From Methanobacterium sp. PtaB.Bin024 (GTDB taxonomy: Archaea > Methanobacteriota > Methanobacteria > Methanobacteriales > Methanobacteriaceae): 64,000 nucleotides of DNA. The position numbers were made by a program, and so were the translations under genes. Positions 30,140 to 42,967 of the stretch are shown in pieces. The stretch covers positions 6,207 through 70,206 of the forward strand of contig MVPY01000031.1 of assembly GCA_002067065.1 (NCBI GenBank), written 5' to 3'. The first letter of the stretch is position 1; the number at the start of each line of letters is the position of its first letter. The notes under the pieces are model-generated. The model searched no databases, had not been told where the DNA came from, and was given only the letters and a program-made list of their open reading frames with translations.

Positions 30140-30742
30140 CTATCTTTTAAATTTTTGGTCATATTCTTCGATTATAGATCTCTCGGGTGTTTTGTTACGT
30201 TGAGGTTTAAAACCTACTTCCTCCCCCATCATAACACGGTCAATCATATCTTCCACTTCTCTAGGATTAGGGATATCCTCCAATATAATGTTGGTGCTAT
30301 CATGACCCCCATAAATCTCTACATCTCCTGCAGATAAAATACGATCAATAACACCCTGATAAATGTCTATATCCTGTATTTTAGTGTGATGTATGTATGA
30401 TCTTTTCCTTCTAATAATTCCTTTTTGAATAATTACCCGCTGATTAGTAAGTTGGTACTTCTTCTGTCTCCAAGAAACTATATCAAAAAGTATGGACATG
30501 ACCAACAAAATAATAATCAACAGTAGTAAATAAAATGTGGCCTGAATAACCGGTAATTGAGCCATCTGCACTGTATATTCCTGTAAAGTTATTGCTGCTG
30601 CAATTATTGTCCTGAAATAGTAAAATATAATAATTAGGATTATGAATTTGAGAATGGTTGATTTCAGGTTGGCCAAAAATCTGGGCCGGGTCTCAAATAC
30701 CACCCTTTCACCTGGATTTGCATGATTATCTTTATTAAACAT
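30140..30742 (-). CDS. PH-domain (bPH2) membrane protein
   Basis: 200 aa. GERVVFETRPRFLANLKST, two close hydrophobic helices (residues ~28-45 and 65-90), then the YQLTNQRVIIQKGIIRRKRSYIHHTKIQDIDIYQGVIDRI segment of bacterial PH/DUF304 domains, ending with a charged tail (KTPERSIIEEYDQKFKR). Membrane-anchored protein of unknown role. GGTGGT site lies before ATG. Confidence 0.85.
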   Translation of the reverse strand: MFNKDNHANPGERVVFETRPRFLANLKSTILKFIILIIIFYYFRTIIAAAITLQEYTVQMAQLPVIQATFYLLLLIIILLVMSILFDIVSWRQKKYQLTNQRVIIQKGIIRRKRSYIHHTKIQDIDIYQGVIDRILSAGDVEIYGGHDSTNIILEDIPNPREVEDMIDRVMMGEEVGFKPQRNKTPERSIIEEYDQKFKR

Positions 30743-30896
30743 TTTGTTGTACCACCATTCCTTATGAAAAACTCTTCACTTTTTTGTAGGTACTCTTTAT
30801 CTTTTTATATGTATTTTTATAAGTGTTATTAACTATTTTTTTTAGTATAAACTTCACAACTAAATAGTTTATCTGCTTCATTAACCTATTTTGTTA

Positions 30897-31628
30897 ATGA
30901 TGATAAAAAGAAGGATCCTGATTGAGGAAACTGATATAACACTCAAATCAGATGTTGAACCTCAGCATATTTTCGACTTTATTTTAAAGCAACGAGAAGA
31001 ACTAAAACGCTATATTATGATGCACAAAGAGTTCCAAACAAGTTTAGAACCATTGAAAGCAGATAAAGCACCTCTTATCGTGAAAATTATGGAAAAAGCA
31101 GCAGATAAGGCAGGTGTTGGTCCTATGGCTGCAGTGGCTGGAACTATATCACAACTTTCCCTAAACTTTTTGTTAAATCAGGGTGCTAAATATGCAATAA
31201 TTGATAATGGTGGAGACATAGCCCTTAAAACCAATAAAGATGTTATTATGGGATTATACGCTGGTGAATCATCCCTTTCCGGGAAAATTGGTTTTAAAAT
31301 TAAACATCAAAGGACACCTATGGGAATCTGCACATCTTCTGGAACTGTAGGGCACTCCATTAGTTTTGGTAAAGCAGATTCAGTAACTGTTTTTTCTTCC
31401 GAATCGAGCACTGCTGATGCGCTGGCAACATCAATTGCCAATCACGCCACCGGGAATGGAAATGGTGAAGTAGTTGAGAATTGTCTTGCTAAAGCAGAAG
31501 AATTTCGTGAATATTTCAAAGGTGTTCTGGTAGTGGTAGGAGAAGCAGCTGGAACCATTGGCAAAATACCCAAGCTTGTGGAAACTGATAAAAAGGTGGT
31601 TCTGGGTGATATTTTCGATGTTTATTAA
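30897..31628 (+). CDS. UPF0280 (ApbE-like) family protein
   Basis: 243 aa from ATG at 30897; a second ATG follows directly. Conserved UPF0280 blocks: GVGPMAAVAGTISQLSLNFL, IIDNGGDIALKT, MGICTSSGTVGHSISFGKADSVTVF and STADALATSIANH. These resemble the flavin-transferring ApbE fold. Found in most methanogens, function not established. No neighbours in the same direction. Confidence 0.85.
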   Translation: MMIKRRILIEETDITLKSDVEPQHIFDFILKQREELKRYIMMHKEFQTSLEPLKADKAPLIVKIMEKAADKAGVGPMAAVAGTISQLSLNFLLNQGAKYAIIDNGGDIALKTNKDVIMGLYAGESSLSGKIGFKIKHQRTPMGICTSSGTVGHSISFGKADSVTVFSSESSTADALATSIANHATGNGNGEVVENCLAKAEEFREYFKGVLVVVGEAAGTIGKIPKLVETDKKVVLGDIFDVY

Positions 31629-31705
31629 ATTTTCTGTTTATATGAAGATTGTCCCATAATTTAGATAATAAAATAAATTTTTAGGTTAGATAATAAAATA
31701 ACAAT

Positions 31706-32941
31706 TTAAAACAAACCAGATAATGGAATTACTTCTATTTCTTCATCCTTTTCAATGATTTCCACGTTCTTTGGAACTTCAAAATAAGCATCAGCCTCAG
31801 CAAAAGCAGTTATTGCACCTGAATCTTTCAAAATAGGACTAGCAACATCCCCCTTAATTTTTACCAGAACTAGATGGCTTCTTCCCCTGGCAGAATGATA
31901 CCTGTGGGCTAATTTAACTACAAAAGACTCCTTTTTGTTCACATATCCAGAAACACCTGACATCTCCCTTAAAAAAGGAGCTACAAATGACTCGAAAATC
32001 ATTAAAGCAGATATTGGATATCCTGGAAGTCCAAAAAGAATAATATCAACATTTTCATCAGGTAATGTGCCTATTAAAGTTGGTTTGCCCGGTTTAACTG
32101 AAATTCCGTGGACCAAAACACGGCCCATATCATCCACAACCCGACGCAGCACATCTCCCGCACCAGCCGAAGTTCCTCCAGATGTTATTATAACATCAGC
32201 ATGTTTAAATTCGTTTATTTTTGATTTTATAGAATCATAATCATCTTTAACTATTTCAGAATATAATGGAATGCATCCACAAGACTTCACTGCATTTGAA
32301 ATGGTTTCGGAGTTAATATCATAAAGCTTTCCATATTGAAGTTCCTGGTCTGGTTTTATTAATTCATTGCCAGTAGAAATGACTGCTACTGTTGGTTTAA
32401 CAAAAACAGGAGCCGTTGATATTCCAATAGCGCTTAAAACCCCAATTTTCTCTGGTGTTAGTAGGGTGCCTTTTGAAAGGAGCAGTTCTCCTTTTTTCAT
32501 GTCTGAACCACAGGCAGCCATATTTGCTCCAGGAGCCACTGCTTCAGATATCAAAATCCTGTCATCATGACTATCTGTGAATTCAACCATAACTACAGCA
32601 TCAGCCCCTTCAGGCATTGGAGCACCGGTGCCTACCTCAGTGCACCTACCTTCCCCCACTTTTTTTAGGGGCACATTTCCAGCACCGACCTTCTCAATTA
32701 AATCTAAACTTACTGGGTCATCCTCTGAAGCCCCGAAAGTATCCTGAGCACATACTGCATATCCATCCATGGCCGAACGATCAAAAGGAGGAAGATCAAT
32801 GCTGGCATATATATCTTCAGCCAGAAGACGTTGATACACATCAGATAAAGGAACGTTTTCAATTTTTCTTTGGATCTGGAGTGATTCAATGATTTTTTTC
32901 ACTTCATCTGGATCCATCACATTCAAAAATACCTTTCCCAT
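31706..32941 (-). CDS. moeA: Molybdopterin molybdenumtransferase MoeA
   Basis: 411 aa. DLPPFDRSAMDGYAV, GTGAPMPEGADAVVMVE and ISTGNEL, TSGGTSAGAGD and GLPGYPISALM are the family motifs; the C-terminal domain IV starts near residue 335. It inserts Mo or W into adenylylated molybdopterin, needed for formylmethanofuran and formate dehydrogenases in methanogens. GGAGTTAACC ribosome site. Single gene, divergent from the region before aIF1A. Confidence 0.95.
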   Translation of the reverse strand: MGKVFLNVMDPDEVKKIIESLQIQRKIENVPLSDVYQRLLAEDIYASIDLPPFDRSAMDGYAVCAQDTFGASEDDPVSLDLIEKVGAGNVPLKKVGEGRCTEVGTGAPMPEGADAVVMVEFTDSHDDRILISEAVAPGANMAACGSDMKKGELLLSKGTLLTPEKIGVLSAIGISTAPVFVKPTVAVISTGNELIKPDQELQYGKLYDINSETISNAVKSCGCIPLYSEIVKDDYDSIKSKINEFKHADVIITSGGTSAGAGDVLRRVVDDMGRVLVHGISVKPGKPTLIGTLPDENVDIILFGLPGYPISALMIFESFVAPFLREMSGVSGYVNKKESFVVKLAHRYHSARGRSHLVLVKIKGDVASPILKDSGAITAFAEADAYFEVPKNVEIIEKDEEIEVIPLSGLF

Positions 32942-33082
32942 GGTTAACTCCTTTCAACCTCTGAAATTCTAATATAGATATTACCTCAATTTCACTGACT
33001 GTGAATATTTAAATTAATAATGAAATAAAGCAGGGAAGACTATGCTGTTATTTATTTAAATAAAATGTTAATAAATCTTACA

Positions 33083-33120
33083 AGTGGATTCAAACCATAC
33101 ACAAATATAGTTAATCCACT
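33083..33120 (-). terminator. 8-bp stem-loop after the small basic ORF
   Basis: AGTGGATT and AATCCACT, 22 bases apart, lie 21-58 nt downstream of the 28-aa gene on its own strand. They could end or stabilise its message. Alternatively this is part of a small RNA. Confidence 0.35.
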
Positions 33121-33140
33121 CAAAAGTCTTATTATATCTG

Positions 33141-33227
33141 TTAATGTTTAACTCCTCTTCCTCTTTTACTTCCTGGTTTTTTATGTTTTGCTCTAGTTCT
33201 TTTTTTTGTTCCTTTAACTTTTGCCAT
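33141..33227 (-). CDS. 28-aa highly basic peptide
   Basis: ATG at 33227 to TAA at 33141. The product starts MAKVKGTKKRTRAKHKK and ends GSKRGRGVKH: 28 residues, 14 of them Lys/Arg. The composition is that of a small ribosomal protein or an rRNA-binding tail; it is not L41e or S30e by sequence. Located in the 870-bp gap between moeA and aIF1A, where no other gene is present. A weak AGAGTTGA lies upstream. A strong candidate for an overlooked gene. Confidence 0.6.
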   Translation of the reverse strand: MAKVKGTKKRTRAKHKKPGSKRGRGVKH

Positions 33228-33811
33228 ATTATTCAACTCTTAATTTATTTACTACTTTAATGGATTTCAACATTATGCGAAACTAATTCCTGTTAAACTT
33301 CTCAAAACTCATTTTTCATTCTAAAATATTAAGTTTCTATTGGAGATTTTTTTTAATTCAGGGTTTCAAAATGGTGCCTAAATATCTTCCAAAGACACCA
33401 TCACCATATTCCATTCTTGGATATATTTTTAATATAACTTTATATACATTGCCCATTTCCTTTCAAATTTTTTCATTACAAAAATTTATGATCTTTAATT
33501 ACGATATTCTAAAAATAAGAGAATTTATTTAGAAAATATATTTTCACTAAATCATGAAAAAATAGAATGGTATTAAGTTTTTCATCAAACTAATAGGAAA
33601 ATACGATTTTATATATATCTTAAAACACAATATAAAAAGAAAGATTAAATGATCAATAGTTTAAATTAAATGATCAATACTTAATAGATTCAATCAAATC
33701 CCACTTAAGTGAGTGTGTGAAGATGAATGAAACTTCAATAATTCATTCTTACTTAAAATATGATCTTTTATTCCATTGATCTTTTATTATTTTAGATGAG
33801 GAGGAGAGTAT
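33228..33811. other. 580-bp AT-rich gap upstream of aIF1A
   Basis: Contains a TATA box (TTTATATATAT, 33608-33618) that would start the aIF1A message near 33640, giving a leader of about 170 nt. ATTAAATGATCAATA occurs twice in that leader (33644-33658 and 33665-33679). No ORF or recognised RNA in 33228-33600. Confidence 0.5.
33644..33679 (+). repeat. 15-bp direct repeat in the aIF1A leader
   Basis: ATTAAATGATCAATA at 33644-33658 and again at 33665-33679, 21 bp apart start to start (two helical turns), just downstream of the expected transcription start. Possible operator. Confidence 0.5.
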
Positions 33812-34123
33812 TTGAGCAGAGGACACGGTCGTAATCAACAACCACAAGAAGTAAGAAGGGTGAGATCCCCTCGAAAGGGAGAAATACCTGGAGTAGTAGA
33901 ACAAATTATGGGACATGGAAAACTTAAAGTCCGATGTGCCGATGGTAAAATAAGGCTTTGCCGTATCCCTGGAAAAATGAAGAAAAGAATTTGGATTCGA
34001 GAAGGTGACGTTGTTTTAGTCAAACCATGGGACTTTCAAAGTGATGAAAAAGCAGATGTTATCTGGAGATACACCCGTACCGAATCAAATTATCTGGAAC
34101 GTCGTGGATTCCTCAAGCTTTAA
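33812..34123 (+). CDS. eif1A: Translation initiation factor aIF1A
   Basis: 103 aa OB-fold factor that promotes initiator tRNA and mRNA binding to the small subunit. GEIPGVVEQIMGHGKLKVRCADGKIRLCRIPGKMKKRIWIREGDVVLV is the conserved core. TTG start with a strong GAGGAGGAGA site. First gene of a same-strand series (aIF1A, Rio1, Dim2-like, Top6B, Top6A) whose order is common in euryarchaea. Confidence 0.96.
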   Translation: MSRGHGRNQQPQEVRRVRSPRKGEIPGVVEQIMGHGKLKVRCADGKIRLCRIPGKMKKRIWIREGDVVLVKPWDFQSDEKADVIWRYTRTESNYLERRGFLKL

Positions 34124-34309
34124 ATACTGTTCATGCAATGAACTTATCTAATTTTTCTACAGAATAGAGTTAACGGTGTTTTTAATCTATTAAATGAGCC
34201 TAAGAGTTAATTAATACCATATTATCAGCAAATAAACAAATTTAAGGCTTTGAAGGGCATTTAATTTAAATGTTCCCATTCTCCTTCTTTTGATTCTTAG
34301 GAAAATAAA

Positions 34310-34317
34310 TTTATATA
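34310..34317 (+). promoter_or_regulatory. TATA box of rio1
   Basis: TTTATATA preceded by A-rich GAAAATAAA (BRE-like), 77 nt before the rio1 start codon. Confidence 0.5.
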
Positions 34318-34393
34318 CATCTTGAACCTAATCTATCCTTATAGACATAATTAAAACTCCAAAAAACCTTTTTCTAAGGGAAATTTTGTTGAC

Positions 34394-35173
34394 GTGCCTA
34401 ACATGGAATCACCTGTAACCAAATCAGATATTAACCTGCAGAAAATGCGGGAAATAAAACGTTTGAAAAGTGTGGAAGACAAAAGAGTGGGTAGTGAGGT
34501 CTTCGATAGAATCACTCTTCAAACCCTGTACAAACTGGCTAATCAGGGATATATTCACCTTTTAAACGGAGCTATAAGTACTGGTAAAGAAGCGAATGTC
34601 TTTAAAGGTGCTGATGAGGATGGTAATCTGGTTGCGGTTAAGATATATCGAGTAACCACCTCTGACTTTAAGAAAATGCAGTATTACATCCAGGGAGATC
34701 CCCGTTTTAATGTTCGCAGTAACAGTAAACGCCAACTAATCAATAATTGGGTTTTAAAGGAATTCAAAAACCTTAACAGAGCATATGATGCAGGGGTTAG
34801 AGTACCCAAACCTATAATTGCCAAAAACAACATACTGGTCATGGAATTTATAGGAGATGAAAATGGAACACCCGCACGCCTCATGAGGCAGGCTGAAATT
34901 TCCAATCCAGAATATGTTACCAACAAAATATTAGATTATGTTAAAAAGCTTTATAATGATGCAGAAATAGTTCATGGAGATTTATCTGCTTTCAATATTC
35001 TCATGGAAGATGGTGAACCAATTATAATCGATCTGTCCCAGGGACTGGTAGTTGATCATCCCCTGGCACGGGAGCTTTTAAACAGGGATATTGACAACTT
35101 AATTAAAGATTTTAAAAAAATGGGTATTGAAATATCCAAAGATGAGATTAAAAGAAAGATTATGGATTTATGA
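34394..35173 (+). CDS. rio1: RIO1-type serine protein kinase
   Basis: 259 aa atypical kinase/ATPase for 40S/30S ribosome maturation. Seen: N-terminal wHTH-like stretch, GAISTGKEANVFKG (Rio1 nucleotide loop), VVKIYR-type Lys in LVAVKIYRV, hinge VMEFIG, catalytic VHGDLSAFNIL and metal-binding IIDLSQG. GTG start is preferred from AAGGG 13 nt upstream; ATG nine bases later is possible. It is followed by the KH protein, also a ribosome-biogenesis factor. Confidence 0.95.
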   Translation: MPNMESPVTKSDINLQKMREIKRLKSVEDKRVGSEVFDRITLQTLYKLANQGYIHLLNGAISTGKEANVFKGADEDGNLVAVKIYRVTTSDFKKMQYYIQGDPRFNVRSNSKRQLINNWVLKEFKNLNRAYDAGVRVPKPIIAKNNILVMEFIGDENGTPARLMRQAEISNPEYVTNKILDYVKKLYNDAEIVHGDLSAFNILMEDGEPIIIDLSQGLVVDHPLARELLNRDIDNLIKDFKKMGIEISKDEIKRKIMDL

Positions 35174-35233
35174 GGATAGAAAAGTATATCTTAAAGGATA
35201 ATGTAATATCTTATTTAGAGTAGAGGTGAAATT

Positions 35234-35797
35234 TTGCCTACAACAGAATATCTAAAGATCCCCAAGGAAAGAGTGGGCGTACTAATCGGACCACATGGAA
35301 AAACCAAGGAAACACTTGAAAAAACCACTCAAACATCGATTGAAGTAGACAGCGAAGCAGGAAGCGTGTCTATATCGCCACATGAGGATGCTGAGGATCC
35401 TTTATCTGTTTGGAAAGCGCGTTACATGGTTAAAGCCATTGGTAGGGGTTTCAACCCAGAAATAGCACTTAAACTAATTGATGATGAGGTAATGTTAGAA
35501 ATTATCAATCTGCCAGATTATGTTGGCAAATCAAAAAAAGCCATTTTAAGACAGAAAGGGCGTATTATTGGCAAAGATGGGAAAACCAGAGACATAATCA
35601 CTGAAATGACAGGAACCCATGTTTCAGTTTATGGAAAAACTGTTTCACTCATCGGAGACATGGAACACTTACAAATCGCCAAAGAAGCCGTGGAAATGAT
35701 CTTAAATGGGGCCCGGCACAAAACTGTTTATGCATTCCTGGAACATAAAAAACAGGAAATGAAATTAAGGGAAATCAAAATGGGTCCGCCCATATGA
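35234..35797 (+). CDS. KH-domain RNA-binding protein (aDim2/Pno1-like)
   Basis: 187 aa with two KH domains: IPKERVGVLIGPHGKTKETLEKTT (first GxxG) and GRIIGKDGKTRDIITEMTGTHVSVYG (second GxxG). Archaeal homologue of Dim2/Pno1/Krr1, which binds the 3' end of small-subunit rRNA and works with Rio1; in archaea it also binds aIF2alpha. TTG start after AGAGGTGAA. Operon with rio1. Confidence 0.92.
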   Translation: MPTTEYLKIPKERVGVLIGPHGKTKETLEKTTQTSIEVDSEAGSVSISPHEDAEDPLSVWKARYMVKAIGRGFNPEIALKLIDDEVMLEIINLPDYVGKSKKAILRQKGRIIGKDGKTRDIITEMTGTHVSVYGKTVSLIGDMEHLQIAKEAVEMILNGARHKTVYAFLEHKKQEMKLREIKMGPPI

Positions 35798-35903
35798 TTA
35801 ATAAACAAATTAAATGAATTTAGATTAAATTTAGACTAATCAAACGAAATAAATTACATAAATATAAAATAACCTAATTAAATCAGTTTAAAGGAGGCAT
35901 AGT

Positions 35904-38517
<2,614 letters not shown>

Positions 38518-38530
38518 TTGCAAAACATAC

Positions 38531-38565
38531 AGCCTTTAATTAAAAAGGCTGATGTTGAATTTTTT
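38531..38565 (+). terminator. Terminator after top6A
   Basis: AGCCTTT, six bases, AAAGGCT hairpin 14 nt after the top6A stop, followed by a T-run (TTTTTTCC). Good intrinsic-type end for the aIF1A-top6 series. Confidence 0.6.
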
Positions 38566-38682
38566 CCTCTTTCTTTACAAATATTCTTTTTGTTTTTAGG
38601 TTTTTAAGCCGATTTATACATTATTTAACCTTAATACTAAATTATATTACATTTAATTAATAAAAGATTTCTATGACTCCTG

Positions 38683-38717
<35 letters not shown>

Positions 38718-38768
38718 TTTTAAACAAGATAACTAATTATAATTCAATACTATAACGGGGATTTTACT

Positions 38769-39782
<1,014 letters not shown>

Positions 39783-39959
39783 ATAATTATTTCCATCTTA
39801 TTTTCCTATTTTTTTGTAAAATTTTCTAAAACTCCAATTTTTCGTTATTTTTAACACTCAATTCTTAGTATGCCTCCATATTATTGTCTGTCAACATATT
39901 AAAGTAAAAAAAGGCAAAATTATTGAAAAAAAATTTTATAACCACTAACAGGTAAATGA

Positions 39960-40619
39960 ATGAAATACGACCTCCACACTCATACAAAATACTCTTCAGA
40001 TGGTTTCATAGAACCCAAAAAAATCGTCAAAACTGCCATGAGAAGAGGTCTTTCTGGAATTGCAATTACAGACCATGACACGATTAAAGGATCATTAGAA
40101 GCTAAAAAGTATGAAACTGATGAATTCCATGTAATATGCGGGTCTGAAATAAGCACAGAAAGAGGAGAAGTTATCGGCCTGTTTTTATCCGATGAAATTA
40201 AATCTCACAGATTTTCAGATGTAGTTGACCAGATCAAAGAACAGGATGGCATTGTAATTCTTCCACATCCTTTTGATAATATAAGAAGAAACGGAGTCAA
40301 CCTCTCGAAAAAAGAAGTTAAATTAGTCGATTGCATAGAGATCTACAATTCACGTTGTTTGCACCAAAAATACAATGATTATGCATGGAAATTTGCCAAA
40401 AAGAATGATTTGATGTGTGTTGCTGGAAGCGACGCTCATTTTGCCAGAGAAGTTGGAAAAGCAGGAATTATAATAGGAGAAGAAAGTGTTAGAAAATCAA
40501 TTTTAAAGGGTAACTTGGATTTTTTCGGAGAAAAATCATCCATAATCAACTTGATAATGACAAAAATGATTAAAACTTGGCGAAAATCCTTTGCAAACCA
40601 TTCAAAAATAGAAGAATAA
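39960..40619 (+). CDS. PHP-domain metal phosphoesterase
   Basis: 219 aa. DLHTHTKYSSDG (HxH), ITDHDTIKG, GSEISTERGEVIGLF, ILPHPFD and AGSDAHFA carry the metal-binding His/Asp set of PHP domains of the YciV/TrpH-like type. TATA-like TTTTATAACC lies only about 20 nt before the ATG, so a nearly leaderless message is likely. Substrate unknown (nucleotides or nucleic acid ends are possible). Confidence 0.85.
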   Translation: MKYDLHTHTKYSSDGFIEPKKIVKTAMRRGLSGIAITDHDTIKGSLEAKKYETDEFHVICGSEISTERGEVIGLFLSDEIKSHRFSDVVDQIKEQDGIVILPHPFDNIRRNGVNLSKKEVKLVDCIEIYNSRCLHQKYNDYAWKFAKKNDLMCVAGSDAHFAREVGKAGIIIGEESVRKSILKGNLDFFGEKSSIINLIMTKMIKTWRKSFANHSKIEE

Positions 40620-40789
40620 CTCATCTAAATTTTCTTTAGATAATTCAAATTATCATTAACCAATGAATAATAAAATAATAAGAACAAAAAAGAAAATTAG
40701 TTTAGAAATCTAATAATTAACATGATAATAATTAAAACATCAATTGAAATTGTAATTATATTATCAATAACGATCTTTTGGTGAATTAT

Positions 40790-41938
40790 ATGAAATGTCA
40801 GGATTACTCCCTAAATCGGCAGACAGAAAGAGATAACCTTAATCTTAATCCCCTCCAGCGTGGTGGGGTGCTTCCTCCTGAATCACGTCAAGCATTATAC
40901 GAGTTCTCAGACGGATACAGTGTCTGTGATTACTGCTCAGGTCGCCTGGATGAAATACCAAAACCATCCATACATGGCTTCTTAGAGGATATGGCTCGTT
41001 TCATTAATGTAGACCATGTCAGAACTGTTCATGGGGCAAGAGAGGGCAAATTCGCAGTTATGCATGCCCTCTGCCGTCCTGGAGACACTGTGGTAATGGA
41101 TGGTAACGCCCATTACACCAGTCATCTGGCAGCAGAGCGTAACAACCTTAACATAGTGGAAGTTCCCAGTACTGGAGAACCTGAATACAGAATAGATCCA
41201 GTGGCTTATCAGGAAGTTCTTGACAACCTCGATGATAGAGGTGAAGATGTGAGTCTGGTCCTTTTAACTCATGTGGATGGTGACTATGGTAACCTAACTG
41301 ATGCCCGGGCTATTGGGAAAATTGCGCATGATACCGGAATTCCTTTTCTCCTAAATTGTGCTTATTCCATGGGGAGAATGCCCATTGATGCGAAGAAGCT
41401 GAATACGGACTTCATCGTGGGAAGCGGCCATAAAAGCATGGCAGCCTCCGGGCCAATAGGTATTCTAGGAGTTCAGGAAGAGTGGGCAGATCTGGTGCTT
41501 AAAAGATCAGGGAGACATCAAGTGAAGGAATTGGAGATGATGGGATGCACCAGTAGAGGAGCACCCATTGCAACTCTAATGGCATCTTTACCTTATCTTA
41601 TAGACAGAGTGAGTAAATGGGATGTTGAATTACAAAAAACACTCTATTTTGTCTCTGAGATGGAAAAAATAGGAGGGGTGAAGCAGATCGGTGTGCGACC
41701 CACAGAACATGATCTGGTACGATTTGAAACCCCGTTTTTCCACAGTATAGCTGATAAACATCCTCGAAAGGGCTTTTATCTTTATGAAGAACTTAAAAAG
41801 AAGAAAATTGTTGGTATTAAGCGAGGGCAAACCCAGTGGTTCAAGTGCAGTGTTTATGGATTTAGCCAGGAACAAGTGCACTATATTGCACATTCCTTTG
41901 CCGAAATTGCTTCCAAGTTCAGGGAAATGGCTGATTAA
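40790..41938 (+). CDS. sepcysS: O-phosphoseryl-tRNA:Cys-tRNA synthase
   Basis: 382 aa PLP enzyme that converts phosphoseryl-tRNA(Cys) to Cys-tRNA(Cys) using a sulfur donor. N-terminal Cys residues of the family are present in SVCDYCSG; TVHGAREGKFAVMH binds the cofactor phosphate; the PLP Lys is in VGSGHKSMAASGP. ATG at 40790 after TTTTGGTGAATT; the TTG frame from 40778 is rejected. Shows that this organism uses the SepRS/SepCysS pathway. Confidence 0.94.
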   Translation: MKCQDYSLNRQTERDNLNLNPLQRGGVLPPESRQALYEFSDGYSVCDYCSGRLDEIPKPSIHGFLEDMARFINVDHVRTVHGAREGKFAVMHALCRPGDTVVMDGNAHYTSHLAAERNNLNIVEVPSTGEPEYRIDPVAYQEVLDNLDDRGEDVSLVLLTHVDGDYGNLTDARAIGKIAHDTGIPFLLNCAYSMGRMPIDAKKLNTDFIVGSGHKSMAASGPIGILGVQEEWADLVLKRSGRHQVKELEMMGCTSRGAPIATLMASLPYLIDRVSKWDVELQKTLYFVSEMEKIGGVKQIGVRPTEHDLVRFETPFFHSIADKHPRKGFYLYEELKKKKIVGIKRGQTQWFKCSVYGFSQEQVHYIAHSFAEIASKFREMAD

Positions 41939-41976
41939 CCAAAATTCATCTAATAAAGATAAGGTAGTTGGATCTG

Positions 41977-42903
41977 ATGGGATACCTGAAATGCCAGAAA
42001 TGTGGTGGTTACTACAAACTCCATGAAGGGGAATCTCTGAACGATTTTGCACAATGCTCCTGTGGAGGTAGTTTAATCTACACTGAGAGTATTGATGAAT
42101 CAAAAGTCCATGGAGATGATTTAAAAATATCCACTGCCTCAGGAAAGACTGAAAAATTTGAAAGACCAGAATCAGAAGAAAAAAAGCATTCTAACATCGA
42201 ATTATCCAGAATTGGACTTATCATAATGTTCATCGGATTATTCTGCCTAATATTCGCATTTTTTTATCCACTGTTGTCTTTAGTAATATTGTCCTATAGT
42301 CCAGATAGCATTCCTGCTATATTAATTCAGACCGTGTGGATCTATCTGACATCCTTTATTCTAATGATTTTAGGAGTTTTTATATTTTTAATTGGCAGCA
42401 TAGGCAATACAGGTGAGAAAAAACATACAAAAACACGTTTTGCAGAATACTTGAAGGAAATTCCTGATAGCCATACCGTGTTCCAGAATGTGAGGATTCC
42501 CAAAACCAGAAGTTTGATTGGTCTGGTGATCATTGGCCCCAACGGAATCTTTATAATCCATAACAGAAGATTTAGAGGAAATTTCATCATCAGAAACGAT
42601 GAATGGTGGCGTTTGAAAGGTAATCAGAGAGTTAAACCGGTTTCAAATCCTGGTAAAATAGTTAAAATGAATACGGTTGATTTAAAAAAGTTTTTAAACT
42701 CCCATAACGTTAATGTAGACTACAAGTGGATTACTCCCGTTGTGTCTGTTCCACAGAACCAGTACACTGTGGAAGAAGAACCGCAAAACTACTATGTAGT
42801 ACCACCCGCCCAAATTAAAGAGTTCATAATCAGACAAAAAAAGACCATGGCCCCTGAACTTATGATGAAGTCCATAGCTTTGATTGCACGCTATTCAAGT
42901 TGA
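41977..42903 (+). CDS. NERD-domain membrane protein with zinc ribbon
   Basis: 308 aa. N-terminal zinc ribbon (CQKCGGYY, CSCGGSL), an acidic linker, two hydrophobic helices at about residues 75-100 and 110-140, and a C-terminal NERD-like nuclease-related domain (GLVIIGPNGIFIIHNRRFRG, then WWRLKGNQRV and a PVVSVPQ strand). GGATCT precedes the ATG; a TTG nine bases upstream is possible. Role unknown; the domain order is unusual in that a zinc ribbon leads. Confidence 0.7.
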   Translation: MGYLKCQKCGGYYKLHEGESLNDFAQCSCGGSLIYTESIDESKVHGDDLKISTASGKTEKFERPESEEKKHSNIELSRIGLIIMFIGLFCLIFAFFYPLLSLVILSYSPDSIPAILIQTVWIYLTSFILMILGVFIFLIGSIGNTGEKKHTKTRFAEYLKEIPDSHTVFQNVRIPKTRSLIGLVIIGPNGIFIIHNRRFRGNFIIRNDEWWRLKGNQRVKPVSNPGKIVKMNTVDLKKFLNSHNVNVDYKWITPVVSVPQNQYTVEEEPQNYYVVPPAQIKEFIIRQKKTMAPELMMKSIALIARYSS

Positions 42904-42967
42904 AATTAAGGACAGAATATTGCAAAATTTTTGTATTGTATTATCCGTAAATTTTGGAGGTTTGATA

